From positions 1-8,190 of the forward strand of contig DASQXE010000162.1 of NCBI GenBank assembly GCA_035639875.1: 8,190 bases of DNA, written 5' to 3'. Source of the stretch: JAIBJP01 sp035639875. GTDB lineage: Bacteria; Actinomycetota; Thermoleophilia; Gaiellales; Gaiellaceae. Shown piece after piece: positions 5,865 to 8,190 of the stretch (position 1 is the first letter of the stretch; every line of letters begins with the position of its first letter). A program made the translations under genes and the position numbers. Under the pieces are notes generated by a model. The model saw nothing but the letters and a program-made list of their open reading frames with translations, was not told the origin of the DNA and ran no database searches.

Positions 5865-5897
5865 ATGCTATCCCGCGAAGAGGAGCGGTCATGTCAA
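5865..5897 (-). promoter_or_regulatory. Putative leaderless promoter of the GST gene (TAGCAT -10, TTGACA upstream)
   Basis: TAGCAT (5865-5870) ends 6 nt before the GTG. A perfect TTGACA lies at 5892-5897, but the 21-nt spacer is longer than normal, so it may not be the true -35. The -10 and its distance to the start match the other leaderless candidates. Confidence 0.42.
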
Positions 5898-5908
5898 CCC
5901 GACTCGAA

Positions 5909-5920
5909 CCCCCGCGGGGG
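5909..5920. repeat. CCCCCGCGGGGG palindrome in the gap between GST and the secreted-protein gene
   Basis: This is a perfect 12-bp GC palindrome in the 212-bp divergent spacer. A T-arm-like TTCGAGT lies beside it on the minus strand but is not part of a foldable tRNA. No function is assigned. Confidence 0.35.
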
Positions 5921-6032
5921 CATGCGCCGGGCGGGGATGATCTCTCGTGCCCGCGGGTTGGGCTTGACGCCTTCGGCCAGCGCGTGGGCCGCCGCACCCC
6001 GCCTCCTTGTTCGGTGACGCGGTCGGTGCGAT

Positions 6033-6038
6033 TATCGT
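6033..6038 (+). promoter_or_regulatory. Possible -10 box (TATCGT) for the secreted-protein gene
   Basis: TATCGT is the best AT-containing hexamer upstream of ATG 6071. It leaves a leader of about 25 nt containing the Shine-Dalgarno. No good -35 lies at normal spacing. Confidence 0.3.
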
Positions 6039-6070
6039 CGCCTCATCTGCGGCGAGCGAAGGGAGAGAAG

Positions 6071-6520
6071 ATGCGGCAAAAACTCGTACTTGGCGTCGTG
6101 CTCGCGCTGACGGCGACGCTCGCGACGGTCGCTCCCGCGGCCGCGTCCGGCCCGGCCCCGCCGGGCAAGTAAACCTTCGACGTCCTGTGCGGGGGCATCG
6201 GGGCGGTGACCGTAGCCGTGCCTCGCTCCGAGCAGAACAACGGCGCGGCGCAAATCGTCGGACAGCGAGGACACTTCGTCGTCGTCTCGTTCACCTTCAG
6301 CGTCGTCGACGTGACGACCGACACCGTCCTCTTCTCCGACATCTCCGCCGTCGGCGGTGGACACGCCCATCCAAACCAGGCGACGACGACCTGCTCGCTC
6401 GTCTTCTCCGAGGGGCCGGCCTCTGAAGTCGTCGAACCGGGTGAGGAGCTCCCGCCGGGTGTCGCGCCGACCGACATCCTGCGCGGCGTCGGCACGGCTG
6501 TCGTCATTCCTAAGCTGTAA
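6071..6520 (+). pseudogene. Small secreted protein gene interrupted by one in-frame TAA at codon 34
   Basis: ATG 6071 has a strong purine-rich ribosome site (AAGGGAGAGAAG). It is followed by a classic signal peptide: basic MRQK, hydrophobic 5-20, and cleavage expected after A25 (APAAA|S). Codon 34 is TAA (6170-6172), just past the predicted cleavage site. The same frame then continues open to TAA 6518-6520, 149 codons in all. The second part starts TFDVLCGG and has a regular beta-strand pattern, for example HFVVVSFTFSVVDVTTDTVL and TCSLVFSEG, with cysteines at 40 and 108 that could pair. Reading codon 34 as Tyr (GKYTFDV) or Gln would restore a normal exported protein, so a single substitution probably made the stop. 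A GTG at 6206 could restart translation but would lack the signal peptide. Alternatives are a sequencing error or readthrough. The function is unrecognised; a small extracellular beta-sandwich is likely. Confidence 0.75.
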
Positions 6521-6528
6521 GCGGGCGC

Positions 6529-6558
6529 GGGCAGGGGCGGCGCTTGTCGCCCCTGCCC
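6529..6558 (+). terminator. Strong hairpin after the secreted-protein gene (terminator-like, no T-tract)
   Basis: GGGCAGGGGCG (6529-6539) pairs perfectly with CGCCCCTGCCC (6548-6558) around an 8-nt loop, beginning 8 nt after the stop at 6520. An 11-bp GC stem right after a stop codon fits an actinobacterial terminator without a U-tract. Confidence 0.65.
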
Positions 6559-6839
6559 TCGATCCGAAGACGGAACGGAACGAGGCGGACTCGGCGAGGC
6601 GGCTCTTTTCGTGCTGGCACTCGTGGGCGACGCCTACCTCGAGCGGGCGAACACGGCCACCCGGCTTGCGCAGATCGAGGAGACCGCGTAGGCTGCCCGG
6701 CTTCTCCCCCCTTGGCGGGCGCTCTGGCCGCAGAGAGCGCCCGCCGCCCCTCCACGGTCGCACGCGAGGCGCGCATCCCTGCAAATCGCGGCCTGCCCAG
6801 GATTCGCTAACCAAGGCTTCCCCTGTGGCATCTCGGGCC
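6559..6839. other. Sparse region between hairpin and next ORF; possible short ORF tail only
   Basis: I see no convincing gene here. The best trace is a GTG at 6611 opening 26 codons (VLALVGDAYLERANTATRLA then QIEETA) to TAG 6689-6691. It has protein-like composition and lies in the same frame as the interrupted gene upstream. It may be the tail of a lost gene or chance. A strong hairpin follows it at 6714-6745. Confidence 0.4.
6714..6745. terminator. Second strong hairpin (12-bp stem, 8-nt loop)
   Basis: GGCGGGCGCTCT (6714-6725) pairs perfectly with AGAGCGCCCGCC (6734-6745). It lies 22 nt past the TAG at 6689-6691 and has no T-tract on either strand. It could end transcription from the left or, on the minus strand, from the tRNA side. 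Confidence 0.5.
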
Positions 6840-7244
6840 ATGCCTCAGCAGCCGCTCACGAATCTCATCGTCAGGTTCGAGTACAAGACTGGCTTCGGCT
6901 TCATGGGCACCGGCGAACGCGTCGTCTCGCTCGTGATTGGGCCGAAAGGCGAGACGCCGCAGAGCTACGCGCTCCAGCCGGACCAAGCGCGGGAGCTGGC
7001 CCGTAATCTCCTAGCCACCGCCGACAAGGCCGACGCGCAGGACGCTCACCCGAACGAAAGAGTGCGCGCCTCACTGCGCGCCAGTCGCGCCCAATTCCAG
7101 CGGATTCAGGCGGAAGGAGAAAGAGTCGCCGCGCCTGGGTCTTTCGCCTGCTCGGAGCGGCTTTTCGGCTCTGGAAGCGGCATGGGCCGTGCAGGGATCG
7201 AACCTGCGACCTTGGGATTAAGAGTCCCCTGCTCTACCAGCTGA
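6840..7244 (+). CDS. Small hypothetical protein (up to 134 aa) whose 3' end runs into tRNA antisense
   Basis: From ATG 6840 the frame reads as a convincing small protein for about 65 residues. NLIVRFEYKTGFGFMGTGER and VVSLVIGPKGETPQSYALQ form strands, and PDQARELARNLLATADKADA forms a helix. After that the sequence turns Arg/Ala-rich, and the last 20 residues (GRAGIEPATLGLRVPCSTS) are simply the antisense of the tRNA-Lys gene, a well-known spurious translation. The stop (7242-7244) lies inside the tRNA. The original protein therefore probably ended near residue 65-70, and the frame was extended by loss of its stop or by juxtaposition. GTG 6825 is an in-frame alternative start. There is no clear Shine-Dalgarno or -10. 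The family is not recognised. The N-terminal half looks real; the annotated end does not. Confidence 0.5.
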   Translation: MPQQPLTNLIVRFEYKTGFGFMGTGERVVSLVIGPKGETPQSYALQPDQARELARNLLATADKADAQDAHPNERVRASLRASRAQFQRIQAEGERVAAPGSFACSERLFGSGSGMGRAGIEPATLGLRVPCSTS

Positions 7245-7255
7245 GCTAACGGCCC
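7183..7255 (-). tRNA. tRNA-Lys (anticodon CTT)
   Basis: The minus strand folds into a standard cloverleaf of 73 nt. The acceptor GGGCCGT pairs perfectly with ACGGCCC, with discriminator A at 7183. The D-arm is GCTC-AGCTGGTA-GAGC, and the T-arm is GCAGG-TTCGATC-CCTGC. The anticodon loop CTCTTAA gives anticodon CTT, reading AAG codons for lysine. The first anticodon-stem pair (G27-A43) is mismatched. CCA is not encoded, as in many actinobacterial tRNAs, and must be added by the CCA-adding enzyme. It is a single tRNA, not part of a cluster. Confidence 0.97.
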
Positions 7256-7266
7256 GGCGGAGGCGC

Positions 7267-7272
7267 ATTGTA
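7267..7272 (-). promoter_or_regulatory. -10 box (TACAAT) of the tRNA-Lys promoter
   Basis: TACAAT is a 5-of-6 match to TATAAT and ends 11 nt before the first tRNA base, giving a short 5' leader for RNase P. A good -35 is not visible at 16-18 nt (TAAGGG at 17). Confidence 0.6.
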
Positions 7273-7292
7273 GCGAGGCCCCGCCGGCGCCC

Positions 7293-7397
7293 TTACGCGC
7301 GCTGGAGCCGCCAGGAGAGGTACCACGCGAGGGTCTTGCCGGCGCCGTAGCCGCGGGCGACGAGTGGGGCGGTTGCGAAAACGATCTTGAGCGTCAA
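7293..7397 (-). CDS. Possible 34-aa peptide between wecB and tRNA-Lys
   Basis: A TTG at 7397 opens 34 codons to TAA 7293: MTLKIVFATAPLVARGYGAG then KTLAWYLSWRLQRA. The composition is protein-like, with an amphipathic basic C-terminus. The frame stays open further upstream through the antisense of wecB, so the start is uncertain. No ribosome site or -10 supports it. It could be the C-terminal remnant of an older gene or chance. Confidence 0.28.
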   Translation of the reverse strand: MTLKIVFATAPLVARGYGAGKTLAWYLSWRLQRA

Positions 7398-7406
7398 GGG
7401 ACCCGC

Positions 7407-7412
7407 TAGATT
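7407..7412 (+). promoter_or_regulatory. Possible -10 box (TAGATT) of wecB
   Basis: TAGATT ends 10 nt before the GTG at 7423, with TTGAGC 14 nt further upstream, a short spacer. The transcript would have a leader of only a few bases and no Shine-Dalgarno. Confidence 0.4.
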
Positions 7413-7422
7413 CGCCGCCGCG

Positions 7423-8190
7423 GTGCGAATCCTTTCCGTCGTCGGCAACAGGCCGCAGTTCATCAAGTCGGCCCCGCTTTCCCTCGCGCTCAAGGAGCGC
7501 GGCGTCGAGGAGCTAGTCCTCCACACCGGCCAGCACTACGATCGCGAGCTCTCCGAAATCTTCTTCGACGAGCTCGGCCTCGACCCGCCTGCCTACCGGC
7601 TGGAAGCCGGCTCCGGCAGCCACGCCGAGCAAACGGCGCGCATGCTGCCCGGCATCGAGCAGGCGATCGTCGAAGAAAAGCCGGAGGCCGTGCTCGTCTT
7701 CGGCGACACGAACTCGACGCTCGCCGGCGCCCTCGCCGCCTCGAAGGTCGGCCCACCGATCGCGCATGTGGAGGCGGGCCTACGCTCGTTCGACCGGACG
7801 ATGCCGGAAGAGCTGAACCGCGTCATCGTCGACCGGCTCTCGACGCTTCTCTTCTGCCCGACAGACGCGGCTGTCGCCAACCTACGCGCCGAGGGGATCA
7901 CCGAAGGAGTCCACCAGGTCGGCGACGTCATGCTGGATGCCAATCTCCGCCTCGCCCCCATCGCGCGCCAGCGCTCGCAGGCGCTGCAGGTGATCGGGGT
8001 CGAGCCCGGCCGCTACTCGCTCGTCACAGTGCACCGCGAGGCAAACGTGCGGGAACCTGCGCTCGGCCAGATCGTCGAGGCGCTGAACACGCTTGAGGAA
8101 CCGGTCGTCTTCCCGCTCCATCCTCGTACGGCGGCCGCGGTCGAGGAGCAAGGCTACCGACTGGCGGGGCATGTCCAACCGCGCCCGCCC
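7423..8190 (+). CDS. wecB: UDP-N-acetylglucosamine 2-epimerase, non-hydrolysing (N-terminal 256 aa; cut by window edge)
   Basis: GTG 7423 opens a frame to the right edge, 256 of about 360-380 residues. It interconverts UDP-GlcNAc and UDP-ManNAc in the cytoplasm, supplying ManNAc or ManNAcA for cell-surface polysaccharide or teichoic-type polymers. Family signatures in order: MRILSVVGNRPQFIKSAPLS (1-20, nucleotide-binding loop), LHTGQHYDRELSE, VFGDTNSTLAGALAA (catalytic Asp), HVEAGLRSFDRTMPEELNR (two catalytic Glu and the substrate loop), and VTVHREAN (catalytic His). The GTG gives the family N-terminus exactly; the frame is open further upstream, but without family sequence. There is no Shine-Dalgarno. 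It is divergent from tRNA-Lys, 167 bp away. The C-terminal domain, with its conserved Ser/Glu residues binding UDP, lies mostly beyond the window. Confidence 0.93.
   Translation, partial: MRILSVVGNRPQFIKSAPLSLALKERGVEELVLHTGQHYDRELSEIFFDELGLDPPAYRLEAGSGSHAEQTARMLPGIEQAIVEEKPEAVLVFGDTNSTLAGALAASKVGPPIAHVEAGLRSFDRTMPEELNRVIVDRLSTLLFCPTDAAVANLRAEGITEGVHQVGDVMLDANLRLAPIARQRSQALQVIGVEPGRYSLVTVHREANVREPALGQIVEALNTLEEPVVFPLHPRTAAAVEEQGYRLAGHVQPRPP

Noticed and set aside
5895..5925. T-arm-like TTCGAGT on the minus strand beside GST, suggesting a tRNA or tmRNA 3' end
   Set aside because: The flanking bases do not pair as a T-stem, and no acceptor, D-arm or anticodon arm can be built from the 100 nt upstream.
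7185..7244. GRAGIEPATLGLRVPCSTS as a protein C-terminus
   Set aside because: This is the standard spurious antisense translation of a tRNA; the tRNA-Lys cloverleaf is perfect here.
1..8190. Novel defence, mobile or biosynthetic system
   Set aside because: I looked on both strands for transposases, integrases, nucleases, toxin-antitoxin pairs, reverse transcriptases, repeat arrays and clustered biosynthetic enzymes and found none. The interesting signals are small genes, promoter architecture and gene decay.

Overview
The window is GC-rich throughout, and its coding bias strongly favours G or C at third positions. It encodes actinobacterial-looking proteins, and several start codons have no Shine-Dalgarno but carry a TANNNT hexamer 6 to 7 nt upstream, the layout of leaderless transcripts. 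Together this points to a high-GC actinobacterium. Thermoleophilia (Solirubrobacterales or Gaiellales) is my best guess, from general resemblance only and not from any search. The content is ordinary chromosomal housekeeping and metabolism plus some gene decay. I see no insertion sequence, phage gene, CRISPR array, toxin-antitoxin pair or recognisable defence system.

Layout, left to right. (1) 1-1710, minus strand: a tightly coupled three-gene unit. A 41-residue single-membrane-span peptide (1585-1710) is followed by an SDR oxidoreductase (809-1585) and a quinone oxidoreductase-like MDR protein that runs off the left edge (1-809). Both junctions are one-base TGATG overlaps. (2) 1773-3755, plus strand: a membrane-anchored LysM protein, a PQQ-type beta-propeller lipoprotein and a 47-residue very acidic protein. 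The first two belong to the cell envelope. (3) 3752-5858, minus strand: a GST-fold protein (5280-5858), an unrecognised 211-residue protein (4453-5088), and directly after it a truncated, multiply frameshifted remnant of a nitronate monooxygenase (3752-4456). (4) 6071-6558, plus strand: a small secreted-protein gene with one in-frame TAA just after its signal peptide, ending in a strong hairpin. (5) 6559-7182: sparse DNA with a second strong hairpin and a small protein of unknown function whose frame runs into the antisense of a tRNA. (6) 7183-7255, minus: tRNA-Lys(CTT) with its own -10 box. (7) 7423-8190, plus: the start of a non-hydrolysing UDP-GlcNAc 2-epimerase (wecB-like), cut by the right edge.

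Functionally, the left operon looks like redox metabolism, the LysM and propeller genes like envelope functions, and wecB like the start of a nucleotide-sugar or surface-polysaccharide locus. The middle of the window has lost two genes: the nitronate monooxygenase beyond doubt, and the secreted protein unless its TAA is read through or is a sequence error. The observations most worth a second look are the repeated leaderless promoter geometry, the coupled 41-residue membrane peptide, and the single in-frame TAA in an otherwise intact secreted protein.
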